A stretch of 64,000 nt of DNA from Streptomyces rubellomurinus (GCF_000961885.1 NZ_JZKH01000005.1:101169-165168), one strand, 5' to 3'. Counted from the stretch's first letter, positions 45,524-54,310 are shown. Numbers and translations: made by a program. Notes: generated by a model from the sequence alone, not told the origin.

Positions 45524-46501
45524 CTACGCGAGGTCCTCCGGGGAGATCTCCACGGTGTCCTCCGGGTCCACGGTGTCCTCCCGGCCCTCCTCGTCCCCCT
45601 GGTCCTCCCGGGCGGCGGTCGCCGCCGCCGCGCCCAGCTCCAGGACGGTCGGCAGCGTCAGCTCCCCGTACCGCTCGTTCATCGCGGCGGTCAACGCCTC
45701 CGCGTCGTCCGGGTGCTCGGCCAGCAGCCGGTCGAAGTCCCGCAGGTACTCGCCGGTGAAGGCGAGCACCCGGGCGGCGTCGTCGCCCTGCTCGGGGGCG
45801 CGGTGCCCGGCGATCACCCGGTCCACGTCGAGGTCGGCGATCCGGTCGAGGTTGTGCCCCCAGGTGGTGCGCTGCGCGGGGGTGGTGTCGGCCGTCCACA
45901 CGTGGGTGCCGTTGTAGGCGAAGTCCCCGGCGATCACCGTGCGGACGCTCGGTACGTGGACGACGGTGGAGTTCCCGCAGTCGCCCTGCCCGAGCAGCAG
46001 CACCGGGATGACCTGCCGGTCGAGCATCAGCGGCTGCGGCAGCAGCGGGGCGGGGACCAGCGGGTGGTCCGGGATGTCGTCGCCGTAGACCGGCTTCCAC
46101 TGGGCGACCTTGGCGGCGGCGGTGCGCCGGATGCCCTCGACCACCGCCGGCGCGGCCAGCAGCCGGGCCTCGGGGAAGAGCTTCAGCACCTCCTCGGCGC
46201 CGAAGTAGTGGTCGGGGTGCTGGTGGGTGACGACGATGGCGAGCAGCCGCCGCCCCTTGCCGGCGACCCATTCGGCCAGTTCCCGTCCGGCGCTGCGGGT
46301 GAGCTGGGCGTCCACCAGGATCGCCGCGTGCTCGCCGAGGATCAGCGTGGAGGTGGCGAAGAAGGCCGACTCGGGGCCGGTGAAGACGGCGACCTCCAGC
46401 GGCCGGGCGGGCCGCTCGGCCTCCGGGGCGGCGCCGGCCGCGGCGGGCTCGGCGTCCACCCCGTCCGCGTCGGCGCTCTCCTCGGGCGGGGACGACGTCA
46501 C
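45524..46501 (-). CDS. Metallo-beta-lactamase-fold hydrolase
   Basis: A 325-residue protein. The zinc motif is THQHPDHYFG (HxHxDH), with later ligands in GDFAYNGTHVW and VIAGHRAPE. The acidic Glu/Asp-rich tails at both ends are disordered. No signal peptide is visible with the GTG start at 46501 (agggag 7 bases upstream). It lies 20 bases upstream of mobA and may be co-transcribed. Substrate unknown. Confidence 0.88.
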   Translation of the reverse strand: MTSSPPEESADADGVDAEPAAAGAAPEAERPARPLEVAVFTGPESAFFATSTLILGEHAAILVDAQLTRSAGRELAEWVAGKGRRLLAIVVTHQHPDHYFGAEEVLKLFPEARLLAAPAVVEGIRRTAAAKVAQWKPVYGDDIPDHPLVPAPLLPQPLMLDRQVIPVLLLGQGDCGNSTVVHVPSVRTVIAGDFAYNGTHVWTADTTPAQRTTWGHNLDRIADLDVDRVIAGHRAPEQGDDAARVLAFTGEYLRDFDRLLAEHPDDAEALTAAMNERYGELTLPTVLELGAAAATAAREDQGDEEGREDTVDPEDTVEISPEDLA

Positions 46502-46652
46502 GGGCTGCTCCCTCTGTTCGCGGTCGGACGTGCTGCGCCCTACAGCATGGGAGCACCGGCGACCGATCGCGAGCGAGGCGCGCCAGACGGGTCGTGACGG
46601 TCGGCTCACACCGCCGCGGCCTCGACCCGGGCACGGCACGGCGCGGCACGCG

Positions 46653-46691
46653 GAAGGGCCCGTCCGCCGGAAACCGGTGGACGGGCCCTTC
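46653..46691 (-). terminator. Hairpin terminator after the mannosyltransferase gene
   Basis: An 18-bp stem (gaagggcccgtccgccgg, one G-T pair) with an aaa loop, 22 bases beyond the stop. Confidence 0.82.
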
Positions 46692-46712
46692 GCACGATCG
46701 CGCACGATCGGA

Positions 46713-47480
46713 TCAGCGCTGCTTCGCGCCCCCGCGCAGCTTGGCCACCCGGTCGGCGACGCCCCAGGACGTCACCCGCCACAGCGCCTCGACCACGATG
46801 TTGCGGCTCATCTTGGAGGCGCCCAGCTCGCGCTCGACGAAGGTGATCGGCACCTCGGCCACCTTGAAGCCGGCCTTCACCGTGCGCCAGGCCAGGTCGA
46901 CCTGGAAGCAGTACCCGGCCGAGGCGACCTCGTCCATGCCCAGGCCCAGCAGGGTCTCCTTGCGGAAGGCCCGGTAGCCGCCGGTGACGTCCCGGATCGG
47001 CACGCCCAGCATCAGCCGCGAGTAGGTCGAGCCGCCGCGCGAGAGCAGCAGCCGGGACTTCGGCCAGTTCACCACCCGGCCGCCGGGCACCCAGCGCGAG
47101 CCCAGCACCAGGTCGGCGCCGCGCAGTGCGGCGAGTAGCCGGTCCAGTTCCTCGGGCTGGTGCGAGCCGTCCGCGTCCATCTCGACCAGGACGTCGTAGC
47201 CCTCGTCGATGCCCCAGCGGAAGCCCGCGAGGTAGGCGGCGCCCAGGCCCTCCTTGCCCTTGCGGTGCAGGACGTGCACGTGGCCGTCGTCGGCGGCCAG
47301 CTTGTCGGCCAGCTCGCCGGTGCCGTCCGGGCTGTTGTCGTCGGCGACCAGCACGTGGGCTTCGGGCACGGCGGCGCGGACCCGGCCGACGATCCGCTGG
47401 ACGTTCTCCGCCTCGTTGTAGGTCGGGATGATCACCAGAACCCTGCCGAGATCAGCAAAACTCCGCTGGTTCACGGTCAC
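46713..47480 (-). CDS. ppm1: Polyprenol-phosphate mannosyltransferase (GT2)
   Basis: A 255-residue GT2 transferase that makes polyprenol-phosphate mannose from GDP-mannose, the donor for protein mannosylation and envelope mannolipids. Seen are VLVIIPTYNEAENVQRIVG, VADDNSPDGTGELADKL, VLVEMDADGSHQPEELDRL and the acceptor loop GSRWVPGGRVVNWP. It lacks the membrane domains of some DPMS proteins; the apolipoprotein N-acyltransferase half of mycobacterial Ppm1 is absent. GTG at 47480 has gagagg 9 bases upstream. Divergent from manA. Confidence 0.92.
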   Translation of the reverse strand: MTVNQRSFADLGRVLVIIPTYNEAENVQRIVGRVRAAVPEAHVLVADDNSPDGTGELADKLAADDGHVHVLHRKGKEGLGAAYLAGFRWGIDEGYDVLVEMDADGSHQPEELDRLLAALRGADLVLGSRWVPGGRVVNWPKSRLLLSRGGSTYSRLMLGVPIRDVTGGYRAFRKETLLGLGMDEVASAGYCFQVDLAWRTVKAGFKVAEVPITFVERELGASKMSRNIVVEALWRVTSWGVADRVAKLRGGAKQR

Positions 47481-47841
47481 GTACAAACCTCTCGGCCGAT
47501 GGCGGGGAGTGCCAGGACACCGGCTCCCGCAGTCTGGAACGCGGTTCCGCCGCCGACCCCCCGGCGATCGCCGCGGTGGGGAACTGTCGCGCGGGGCGGA
47601 GACTTCCGCGTCCTGGCATCCTACTACCGCGCCCCCGGGAACCGCCGGTCCGTCCTCGGCACTCCCACCGGACACCCGCCGTTTCCCCGTCCGGGACACC
47701 GGTCGGCTAGGGTCGATGCCCTTGCCCTGGCGCTTGCCCGTACCGCCCGTACCGCCCGCGCCGCCGGGGCCCGCCCCGGCGATCCGGCACCCGCCCGCCC
47801 AGCCCGGCGGAGGCAGTCAGCGAAGGAGTAGGACCGCGCGC
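47481..47841. promoter_or_regulatory. Divergent control region between ppm1 and manA
   Basis: 361 bp. Possible -10 boxes are TAGGAT leftward (near 47622) and TAGGGT rightward (near 47709); neither has a convincing -35. No gene or repeat is supported. Confidence 0.4.
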
Positions 47842-49032
47842 ATGGACAGGCTCGTCAACACCGTCCGCCCGTACGCCTGGGGGTCGCTCACGGCCCTGCC
47901 CGAGCTGCTCGGAGTGGAGCCCACCGGCGAACCGCAGGCCGAGCTGTGGATGGGCGCCCACCCCGGCGACCCGTCCCGGGTCGACCGCGGCGCCGGCCCG
48001 CGCCGGCTGGACGAGCTGATCGCCGCCGACCCGCGGGGCGAGCTGGGCGCGGCGAGCGTGGCCAAGTTCGGCCCGGCCCTGCCGTTCCTGTTCAAGGTCC
48101 TCGCGGCGGGGATCCCGCTGTCCATCCAGGCCCACCCGACGATCTCCCAGGCCCGGGCCGGGTTCGCCGCCGAGAACGCCCTCGGCATCCCGCTGGACGC
48201 CCCCGAGCGCAGCTACCGGGACGACAACCACAAGCCCGAAATGGTGTGCGCGCTGGGCGAGTTCGAGGGCCTGTGCGGCTTCCGCCGGCCCGCCGACGCG
48301 GCCCGTCTGCTGGCCGGCCTCGCGGTGCCCGGGCTGGCCCCGGTGATCGCGCTGCTGGCCGCCGAGGACCAGTCCGAGGCGCTGCGCGGCGCGCTGGCCG
48401 CCGTGCTCACCATGGACGGGGAGAGCGCCGCGCGGACCGTCCGGGAGACGGTCGAGGCGCTGGGCCGCACCGACCCGGAGGGCGAGTACGCGCCGTACAC
48501 CCGGATCGCGAAGGACTTCCCCGAGGACCGCGGCGTGATCGCCGGCATGCTGCTGAACCACTTCCGGCTGCACAGCGGCGAGGCGCTCTACCTGGGCGCC
48601 GGCGTGCCGCACGCCTACCTGTCCGGCGCCTGCGTCGAGCTGCAGGCCAACTCGGACAACGTGCTGCGGGCGGGCCTCACGCCCAAGCACATCGACGTGC
48701 CCGAGCTGCTGAAGGTCGTCGTCTTCGAGCCCTGCGCCCCCGAGCTGGTGCACCCGCGCCCGGTCGGGGCCGTCCCCGGCGAGGAGCTGTACCCCGTCCC
48801 GATCGACGAGTTCCGGCTCTCCCGCTTCACCCTGGCCGACACCGCGTACGAGATCGACGGCCGCACCCCGCAGATCCTGCTCTGCACCGAGGGCACCGCC
48901 CACCTCACCGCCGCGGACGGCACCGCCCTGACCCTCGCCCGCGGCCAGTCCGCGTTCCTCCCCGCCACCGGCGCCCCCACCCGGCTCGCCGGCCCGGCGG
49001 CGACCGTCTTCCGCGCCACGGTGACGCTCTGA
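47842..49032 (+). CDS. manA: Mannose-6-phosphate isomerase, class I
   Basis: A 396-residue cytosolic zinc enzyme interconverting fructose-6-P and mannose-6-P, feeding GDP-mannose. The zinc ligands are in PLSIQAHPT (Gln96, His98), HKPEM (Glu132) and the later His in AGVPHAYLSG. ELQANSDNVLRAGLTPKH is the standard motif. ATG at 47842 with aaggag upstream. The stop is 21 bases from the convergent dnaB stop. Confidence 0.96.
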   Translation: MDRLVNTVRPYAWGSLTALPELLGVEPTGEPQAELWMGAHPGDPSRVDRGAGPRRLDELIAADPRGELGAASVAKFGPALPFLFKVLAAGIPLSIQAHPTISQARAGFAAENALGIPLDAPERSYRDDNHKPEMVCALGEFEGLCGFRRPADAARLLAGLAVPGLAPVIALLAAEDQSEALRGALAAVLTMDGESAARTVRETVEALGRTDPEGEYAPYTRIAKDFPEDRGVIAGMLLNHFRLHSGEALYLGAGVPHAYLSGACVELQANSDNVLRAGLTPKHIDVPELLKVVVFEPCAPELVHPRPVGAVPGEELYPVPIDEFRLSRFTLADTAYEIDGRTPQILLCTEGTAHLTAADGTALTLARGQSAFLPATGAPTRLAGPAATVFRATVTL

Positions 49033-49053
49033 CCGGGCCGGGGCCCGCGGCCG

Positions 49054-50637
49054 TCAGTCCCGGGTCATGTCGACGAAGCGCGAGTAGTGGCCCTGGAAGG
49101 CGACGGTGATCGTCGCGGTGGGGCCGTTTCGGTGCTTGGCGACGATCAGGTCGGCCTCGCCCGCGCGCGGGGACTCCTTCTCGTAGGCGTCCTCGCGGTG
49201 CAGCAGGATGACCATGTCGGCGTCCTGCTCGATCGAGCCGGATTCACGCAGGTCGGAGACCATCGGCCGCTTGTCGGTGCGCTGCTCGGGGCCACGGTTC
49301 AGCTGTGAGAGCGCGATGACCGGGACTTCCAGCTCCTTGGCCAGCAGCTTGAGGTTACGGGACATGTCCGAGACCTCCTGCTGGCGGTTCTCGGCCCGGC
49401 GGGAGCCGCCGGACTGCATCAGCTGGAGGTAGTCGATGACGATCAGCTTGATGTCGTTGCGCTGCTTGAGCCGGCGGCACTTGGCGCGGATCTCCATCAT
49501 CGACAGGTTCGGCGAGTCGTCGATGAACAGCGGCGCCTCGCTGACGTCGGGCATCCGGCGGGCGACCCTGGTCCAGTCGTCGTCCGTCATGTTGCCGGAG
49601 CGCATGTGGTGCAGCGCGACCCGGGCCTCGGCGGAGAGCAGGCGCATGGCGATCTCGTTGCGGCCCATTTCGAGCGAGAAGATCACGCTCGGCAGCTTGT
49701 GGTGGATCGAGCAGGCCCGGGCGAAGTCCAGCGCGAGGGTGGACTTGCCCATGGCGGGTCGGGCCGCGATGACGATCATCTGGCCGGGGTGCAGGCCGTT
49801 GGTGAGCTGGTCGAAGTCGGCGAAGCCGGTCGGCACGCCGGACATCTGGCCGTTGCGGGAGCCGATCGCCTCGATCTCGTCGAGGGCGCCCTCCATGATG
49901 TCGGCGAGCGGCGCGTAGTCCTCGTTGGTGCGCTGCTCGGTGACGGCGTAGATCTCCGCCTGGGCGGCGTTGACGATCTCGTCGACGTCGCCCTCGGCCG
50001 CGTAGCCCATGCCGGCGATCCGGGTGCCGGCCTCGACCAGGCGGCGCAGCACGGCGCGCTCGTGGACGATCTGGGCGTAGTACTCGGCGTTGGCGGCGGT
50101 CGGGACGGAGTTGACCAGGGTGTGCAGGTAGGCGGCCCCGCCGACCCGCTGGAGCTCGCCGCGCTTGGTCAGCTCGCCGGCGACGGTGATCGGGTCGGCC
50201 GGCTCGCCGCGGGCGTAGAGGTCGAGGATCGCGCCGTGGACCAGCTCGTGCGCGGGCCGGTAGTAGTCGGCCGGCTTGAGGATCTCGACGACGTCGGCGA
50301 TGGCGTCCTTGGAGAGCAGCATGCCGCCGAGGACGGACTGCTCGGCCGCCAGGTCCTGCGGGGGCACGCGCTCGAAGCCGTCGCCGCCCTGGCCCTCGTC
50401 CTCGCGGCGGTCCCGGCGGTCGCCCTTCTTGAAGTCGCCGCCCTTGCGGAAGCCGCCCTGGCCGTCGCCGCGGCCGCCGCCCTGACCGCCGCGGTTGCGG
50501 GAGACCGGCAGCCGGTCGCTCGGCCCGTCCGGGAAGGGTGCGTCGTCGAAGGCGCCGGCCGGGAACGGGTCCTCGGCGGGCTGCCAGTCCTCCTCCGGCG
50601 GCGGGGCGTCGTGGGGGTCGTACTGGGGGCCGGTCAC
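49054..50637 (-). CDS. dnaB: Replicative DNA helicase DnaB
   Basis: A 527-residue hexameric helicase. Residues 1-88 are an unusual low-complexity N-terminal extension (acidic, then Gly/Arg/Lys-rich, GGQGGGRGDGQGGF). The N-terminal collar starts at VPPQDLAAEQSVLGGMLLS (91). The RecA-like domain has Walker A at about 292-300 (ARPAMGKST), the aspartate of LIVIDYLQLMQS, and SQLNRGPEQRTDKRP. No intein is present. GTG at 50637 with gggga 7 bases upstream. A cluster of DnaA-box-like sites lies upstream. Confidence 0.97.
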   Translation of the reverse strand: MTGPQYDPHDAPPPEEDWQPAEDPFPAGAFDDAPFPDGPSDRLPVSRNRGGQGGGRGDGQGGFRKGGDFKKGDRRDRREDEGQGGDGFERVPPQDLAAEQSVLGGMLLSKDAIADVVEILKPADYYRPAHELVHGAILDLYARGEPADPITVAGELTKRGELQRVGGAAYLHTLVNSVPTAANAEYYAQIVHERAVLRRLVEAGTRIAGMGYAAEGDVDEIVNAAQAEIYAVTEQRTNEDYAPLADIMEGALDEIEAIGSRNGQMSGVPTGFADFDQLTNGLHPGQMIVIAARPAMGKSTLALDFARACSIHHKLPSVIFSLEMGRNEIAMRLLSAEARVALHHMRSGNMTDDDWTRVARRMPDVSEAPLFIDDSPNLSMMEIRAKCRRLKQRNDIKLIVIDYLQLMQSGGSRRAENRQQEVSDMSRNLKLLAKELEVPVIALSQLNRGPEQRTDKRPMVSDLRESGSIEQDADMVILLHREDAYEKESPRAGEADLIVAKHRNGPTATITVAFQGHYSRFVDMTRD

Positions 50638-51065
50638 GCGTGTTCCCCGATCAGCGAGTAGTGCGAGTTCTGGAGCGGAGCCGCTCCTCTTTGTACGCCA
50701 CGGCAGTGACAAATCGGACGCCGGGGTGGGCGGGAGTGTCGGGCGGAGGGCCCACGCTAAGGCGCCGGGAGCCCCAGCGCCAAGGCGGTTATCCACAGGG
50801 GGTGTGGACGAGCGGCCCAGGGCTGTGGAGAAGTGCCGCAAAGCTGTGGACACCCCTGTGGACGCCCCTGTGGATAAACCGACCATCGATCCACCGTCAA
50901 CCGGCTGACCTGGGATTCCTTCTTCCCGGGCCTGTGCATGAGAAATTCTTCACACACACCCGGACGGCTGTGGGCACCGAGCACGTCGGCTGCGTCACTC
51001 GGGAGTTCGAGTAAGACCTGAAACTGGCTAGCAGTCGTTACCTGTGGATGAGTACCCTGGTGCCC
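50638..51065. promoter_or_regulatory. Control region between dnaB and the MATE gene
   Basis: 428 bp between divergent genes. Besides the DnaA-box cluster it contains an AT-richer stretch at about 50935-51050 (gcatgagaaattcttcacac) likely to hold the promoters. No gene supported. Confidence 0.5.
50789..50877. promoter_or_regulatory. Cluster of DnaA-box-like 9-mers upstream of dnaB
   Basis: Six sites in 89 bp: ttatccaca (50789-50797, the perfect E. coli-type box), tgtggacga (50803), tgtggagaa (50824), tgtggacac (50845), tgtggacgc (50857) and tgtggataa (50869-50877, the perfect box on the other strand). One more, tgtggatga, lies at 51043. The dnaB start is at 50637, so the cluster is 150-240 bases upstream. 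Confidence 0.75.
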
Positions 51066-52424
51066 ATGACCGCCGTCCCCACCGAACCGACCGCCGGACC
51101 GCCCGCCGGGCCCTCCCGCCGCCGGCACGACCGGGAGATCCTCGCCCTCGCCGTGCCCGCCTTCGGCGCCCTCGTCGCCGAGCCGCTGTTCCTGATGGCC
51201 GACTCGGCGATCGTCGGCCACCTCGGCACCCGCCAACTCGCCGGGGTCGGCGTCGCCTCCGCCGCGCTCACCACCGCGGCCGGGATGTTCGTCTTCCTCG
51301 CCTACGCCACCACCGCCGCGGTGGCCCGCCGGATCGGCGCCGGGGACCGCCGGGGCGCCGTCCAGCAGGGCGTCGACGGCCTCTGGCTCGCGCTCGGCCT
51401 GTCCGTCCCGGTGGCGCTGCTCACCGCGCTGCTCGCCCCCCGGGTGGCCGAGGCACTGGGCGCCTCGCCGACCGCCGCGCCGTACGCCGAAACGTACCTG
51501 CGGATCAGCGCCCTGGGCATACCGGCGATGCTGCTGCTGCTCGCCGCCACCGGCGTGCTGCGCGGCCTCCAGGACACCCGCACTCCGCTGCTGGTGGCCG
51601 TTGCGGGCTTCACCGCCAACATCGGGCTGAACGCCGGCCTGGTGTACGGCGCCGGGCTCGGGGTGGCCGGCTCGGCCTGGGGGACGGTGCTGGCGCAGAC
51701 CGGGATGGCCGCCGTCTACCTGGTCGTGGTGGTCCGCGGCGCCCGCCGCGAGGGGGCGACGCTGCGGCCCGACGCCACGGGCATCCGGGCCGGCGCCAGG
51801 GCCGGCGGCCCGCTGCTGGTGCGGACGGTCAGCCTGCGCGCGGTGCTGATGATCGCCACCGCGGTGGCCGCCCGGCTCGGCGACGACCAGATCGCCGCGC
51901 ACCAGGTCACCATGACGCTGTTCAGCTTCCTGGCCTTCGCGCTGGACGCCATCGCGATCGCCGGGCAGGCCATCATCGGCCGCTACCTCGGCGCCTCGGA
52001 CGTCCCGGGTGCCAGGGCCGCCGCCCGCCGGATGGTCGAGTGGGGCGTCGGCTCCGGGGTGGTGCTCGGCCTGCTGGTGGTGCTCGCCCGCCCGCTGTAC
52101 GTGCCGCTGTTCACGCCCGATCCGGCGGTGCAGGAGCAGCTGAGCACCGCTCTGCTGCTGCTCGCGCTGACCCAGCCGGTGGCCGGCCTGGTCTTCGTGC
52201 TGGACGGCGTGCTGATGGGCGCCGGGGACGGCCCGTACCTGGCCCGGGCGGCGCTCGCGACCCTGGCGGTGTTCGTCCCGGCGGCCCTCGCGGTGCCGCC
52301 GTCCGGCACCGGGCTGGCCGGGCTCTGGTGGGCGATGAACCTGTTCATGCTGGTGCGCGCCGCGTTCCTGGTCCGGCGGGCCCGCGGCGGCAGCTGGCTG
52401 GTCACCGGAGCGGTGCGCACCTGA
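51066..52424 (+). CDS. MATE-family efflux transporter
   Basis: A 452-residue, 12-helix transporter of the DinF-like MATE branch. Typical sequences are REILALAVPAFGALVAEPLF, MADSAIVGHLG, and the second-half LRAVLMIATAVAARLGDDQIAAHQV. It exports drugs or metabolites with Na+ or H+. Start ATG 51066; ATG 51048 six codons upstream is equally possible, and neither has a clear Shine-Dalgarno sequence. The stop codon lies in a short direct repeat. Confidence 0.92.
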   Translation: MTAVPTEPTAGPPAGPSRRRHDREILALAVPAFGALVAEPLFLMADSAIVGHLGTRQLAGVGVASAALTTAAGMFVFLAYATTAAVARRIGAGDRRGAVQQGVDGLWLALGLSVPVALLTALLAPRVAEALGASPTAAPYAETYLRISALGIPAMLLLLAATGVLRGLQDTRTPLLVAVAGFTANIGLNAGLVYGAGLGVAGSAWGTVLAQTGMAAVYLVVVVRGARREGATLRPDATGIRAGARAGGPLLVRTVSLRAVLMIATAVAARLGDDQIAAHQVTMTLFSFLAFALDAIAIAGQAIIGRYLGASDVPGARAAARRMVEWGVGSGVVLGLLVVLARPLYVPLFTPDPAVQEQLSTALLLLALTQPVAGLVFVLDGVLMGAGDGPYLARAALATLAVFVPAALAVPPSGTGLAGLWWAMNLFMLVRAAFLVRRARGGSWLVTGAVRT

Positions 52425-52460
52425 GGTGCGCGGCGGTACCGGTGCGCACCTGAGGCGCGG
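52411..52460. repeat. 29-bp tandem duplication at the MATE gene end
   Basis: cggtgcgcacctgagg occurs exactly at 52411 and again at 52440, with the stop codon tga inside both copies. The following bases (tgcgcgg / cgcgg) are also related. Confidence 0.75.
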
Positions 52461-52471
52461 CGGGAACGACC

Positions 52472-52503
52472 GAGGGCCGGACTCCCGGAGGAGCCCGGCC
52501 CTC
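52472..52503. terminator. Bidirectional hairpin terminator
   Basis: Stem gagggccgg/ccggccctc extended by an inner ctcc/ggag across one mismatch, between the MATE gene and the convergent rplI. Confidence 0.8.
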
Positions 52504-52521
52504 AGGCCACTGCTAGGGAAC

Positions 52522-52968
52522 TCAGGCAGCCACGACGGCGACGTCGAGGTTGGCCACGACGTCCGAGTGCAGCTTGACCGAGACCTTGTGGGTGCCCACG
52601 GTCTTGATCGGCGAGGCGATCGCGACGGCGCGCTTGTCCACGGCCGGGCCGCCGGCGGCCTTGATGGCCTCGACGACGTCGGCCTGGGTCACCGAGCCGA
52701 ACAGACGGCCGGCGTCGCCCGAGCGGACGGCCAGCTTGACCTGGACGCCCTCGAGCTTGCCCTTGACCTCGGTGGCGGCCTCGAGCGTCTGGATGGCGTG
52801 GATCTTGCGGGCGCGACGGATCGCGTCGACGTCCTTCTGGCCACCCTTGGTCCAGCGGATGGCGTAGCCACGCGGGACCAGGTAGTTGCGGGCGTAGCCG
52901 TCCTTGACCTCGACGACCTCGCCGGCGGAGCCGAGACCCGGCACCTCGTGAGTGAGGATGATCTTCAT
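52522..52968 (-). CDS. rplI: 50S ribosomal protein L9
   Basis: A 148-residue L9 of the large subunit. It opens [30 protein letters not shown] (landmarks at residues 1-30), the classic L9 N-domain with [13 protein letters not shown], joined by the long helix to the C-domain. Last gene of rpsF-ssb-rpsR-rplI, 17 bases after rpsR. Confidence 0.98.
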   Translation of the reverse strand: MKIILTHEVPGLGSAGEVVEVKDGYARNYLVPRGYAIRWTKGGQKDVDAIRRARKIHAIQTLEAATEVKGKLEGVQVKLAVRSGDAGRLFGSVTQADVVEAIKAAGGPAVDKRAVAIASPIKTVGTHKVSVKLHSDVVANLDVAVVAA

Positions 52969-52985
52969 TACTCGGTCACCCTCTC

Positions 52986-53222
52986 TTAGCGCGCGGTGCT
53001 GGTGTAGGGCAGCAGCGCCATCTCACGGCTGTTCTTCACGGCCGTGGCGACGTCACGCTGGTGCTGGGTGCAGTTGCCGGTGACCCGGCGGGCACGGATC
53101 TTGCCGCGGTCGGAGATGTACTTCCGCAGCAGGTTCGTGTCCTTGTAGTCAACGTAGTTGACCTTGTCCTTGCAGAAGACGCAAACCTTCTTCTTCGGCT
53201 TGCGAGCAGGCGGCTTCGCCAT
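52986..53222 (-). CDS. rpsR: 30S ribosomal protein S18 (zinc-binding form)
   Basis: A 78-residue S18 that pairs with S6 on the small-subunit platform. It has CVFC near residue 14 and NCTQH near 50, a zinc-binding (C+) form, and the conserved [22 protein letters not shown] at 53222 with ggag 7 bases upstream. Streptomyces often carries a second, cysteine-free S18 under zinc control; this is the main copy by its operon position. Confidence 0.97.
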   Translation of the reverse strand: MAKPPARKPKKKVCVFCKDKVNYVDYKDTNLLRKYISDRGKIRARRVTGNCTQHQRDVATAVKNSREMALLPYTSTAR

Positions 53223-53299
53223 GGTGTGCTCCATTTGGTTTCACGGCCCGGCGGGCGCCCGGGGGCGCCGGCGGCCGGGCCGCACGAAATCTGTCAGCT

Positions 53300-53893
53300 C
53301 TAGAACGGGGGCTCTTCCGAGAAGCCGCCACCGGACGGGGCACCCCAGCCGCCGCCCTGGTTTCCACCGGACGGGGCGCTGGACGCCCACGGGTCGTCGG
53401 AGGGGCCGGACTGGCCGCCACCGGAGTTTCCACCCCAGTTGCCGCCACCCTGCTGGCCGCCACCGCCGCCCCAGTTGCCCTGGCCACCACCCTGCTGGCC
53501 GCCGAAGCCGCCGCCGGGGCCGCCGGACCGGTTGGCCCGGGTGACCTTGGCGGTCGCCGAGCGCAGGCTCGGGCCCACCTCGTCGACCTCGACCTCGAAG
53601 ACCGTCCGCTTCTCGCCTTCCTTGGTCTCGTAAGACCGCTGGCGCAGTCGGCCCTGCACGATGACGCGCATGCCGCGCTGCAGCGACTCGGCCACGTTCT
53701 CCGCCGGCTGCCGCCAGACGTTGCACGTGAGGAAGAGGCTCTCGCCGTCCTTCCACTCGTTCGTCTGACGGTCGAAGGTGCGGGGGGTGGACGCGATGCG
53801 GAACTTCGCGACCGCCGCACCCGACGGGGTGAAGCGCAGCTCCGGGTCGTCGACGAGATTGCCGACGAGGGTGATGACGGTCTCGCCTGCCAT
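53300..53893 (-). CDS. ssb: Single-stranded DNA-binding protein
   Basis: A 197-residue SSB. The OB fold covers about residues 1-115 ([21 protein letters not shown], then [24 protein letters not shown]). The Gly/Gln/Asn-rich linker ([14 protein letters not shown]) leads to the tip FSEEPPF, a form of the partner-binding tail with Glu rather than Asp. Located in the rpsF-rpsR operon, the housekeeping copy. Confidence 0.97.
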   Translation of the reverse strand: MAGETVITLVGNLVDDPELRFTPSGAAVAKFRIASTPRTFDRQTNEWKDGESLFLTCNVWRQPAENVAESLQRGMRVIVQGRLRQRSYETKEGEKRTVFEVEVDEVGPSLRSATAKVTRANRSGGPGGGFGGQQGGGQGNWGGGGGQQGGGNWGGNSGGGQSGPSDDPWASSAPSGGNQGGGWGAPSGGGFSEEPPF

Positions 53894-53932
53894 GGTGGTG
53901 ATGACCTCTCGGGAAGATGTCCGTTCACCGCA

Positions 53933-53948
53933 TGTTCCACGTGGAACA
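53933..53948. promoter_or_regulatory. parS-like site between rpsF and ssb
   Basis: TGTTCCACGTGGAACA is a perfect 16-bp palindrome that differs from the ParB-binding parS consensus TGTTTCACGTGAAACA only at one symmetric base pair on each side. It lies in the 97-bp intergenic space, not in coding sequence. Confidence 0.7.
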
Positions 53949-53990
53949 GCGGACGCGAGCTACCCGAGACCCGAAGGCCTCAGAGGTTGC

Positions 53991-54281
53991 TCAGTGGGTG
54001 TCCGGGCGCAGGACCTTGGTCCGCAGAACCGACTCGCTCAGGCCCAGCTGGCGGTCGAGCTCCTTGACGACCTCAGGCGTGGCCTTCAGGTCGATGACCG
54101 AGTAGATGCCCTCGGACTGCTTGTTGATCTCGTAGGCCAGACGGCGGCGACCCCAGGTGTCGACCTTCTCGACCTTGCCACCGCCGTTGCGGACGACGGC
54201 GAGGAAGGACTCGATCAGGGGGGAGACAGCGCGCTCCTCGACCGAGGGGTCGAGGATGACCATCAGCTCGTAGTGACGCAT
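53991..54281 (-). CDS. rpsF: 30S ribosomal protein S6
   Basis: A 96-residue S6: [19 protein letters not shown], then [21 protein letters not shown] and the conserved C-terminal [12 protein letters not shown]. It dimerises with S18 in the subunit. ATG at 54281 has a near-perfect Shine-Dalgarno sequence (aaaggaggtg). First gene of the operon. Confidence 0.97.
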   Translation of the reverse strand: MRHYELMVILDPSVEERAVSPLIESFLAVVRNGGGKVEKVDTWGRRRLAYEINKQSEGIYSVIDLKATPEVVKELDRQLGLSESVLRTKVLRPDTH

Positions 54282-54310
54282 GAGTAACCCACCTCCTTTG
54301 GACTCAGCGG

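Noticed and set aside
50789..50877. Chromosomal origin oriC
   Set aside because: There are only about seven boxes; Streptomyces origins hold about 19 over more than 600 bp between dnaA and dnaN, and neither gene is here.
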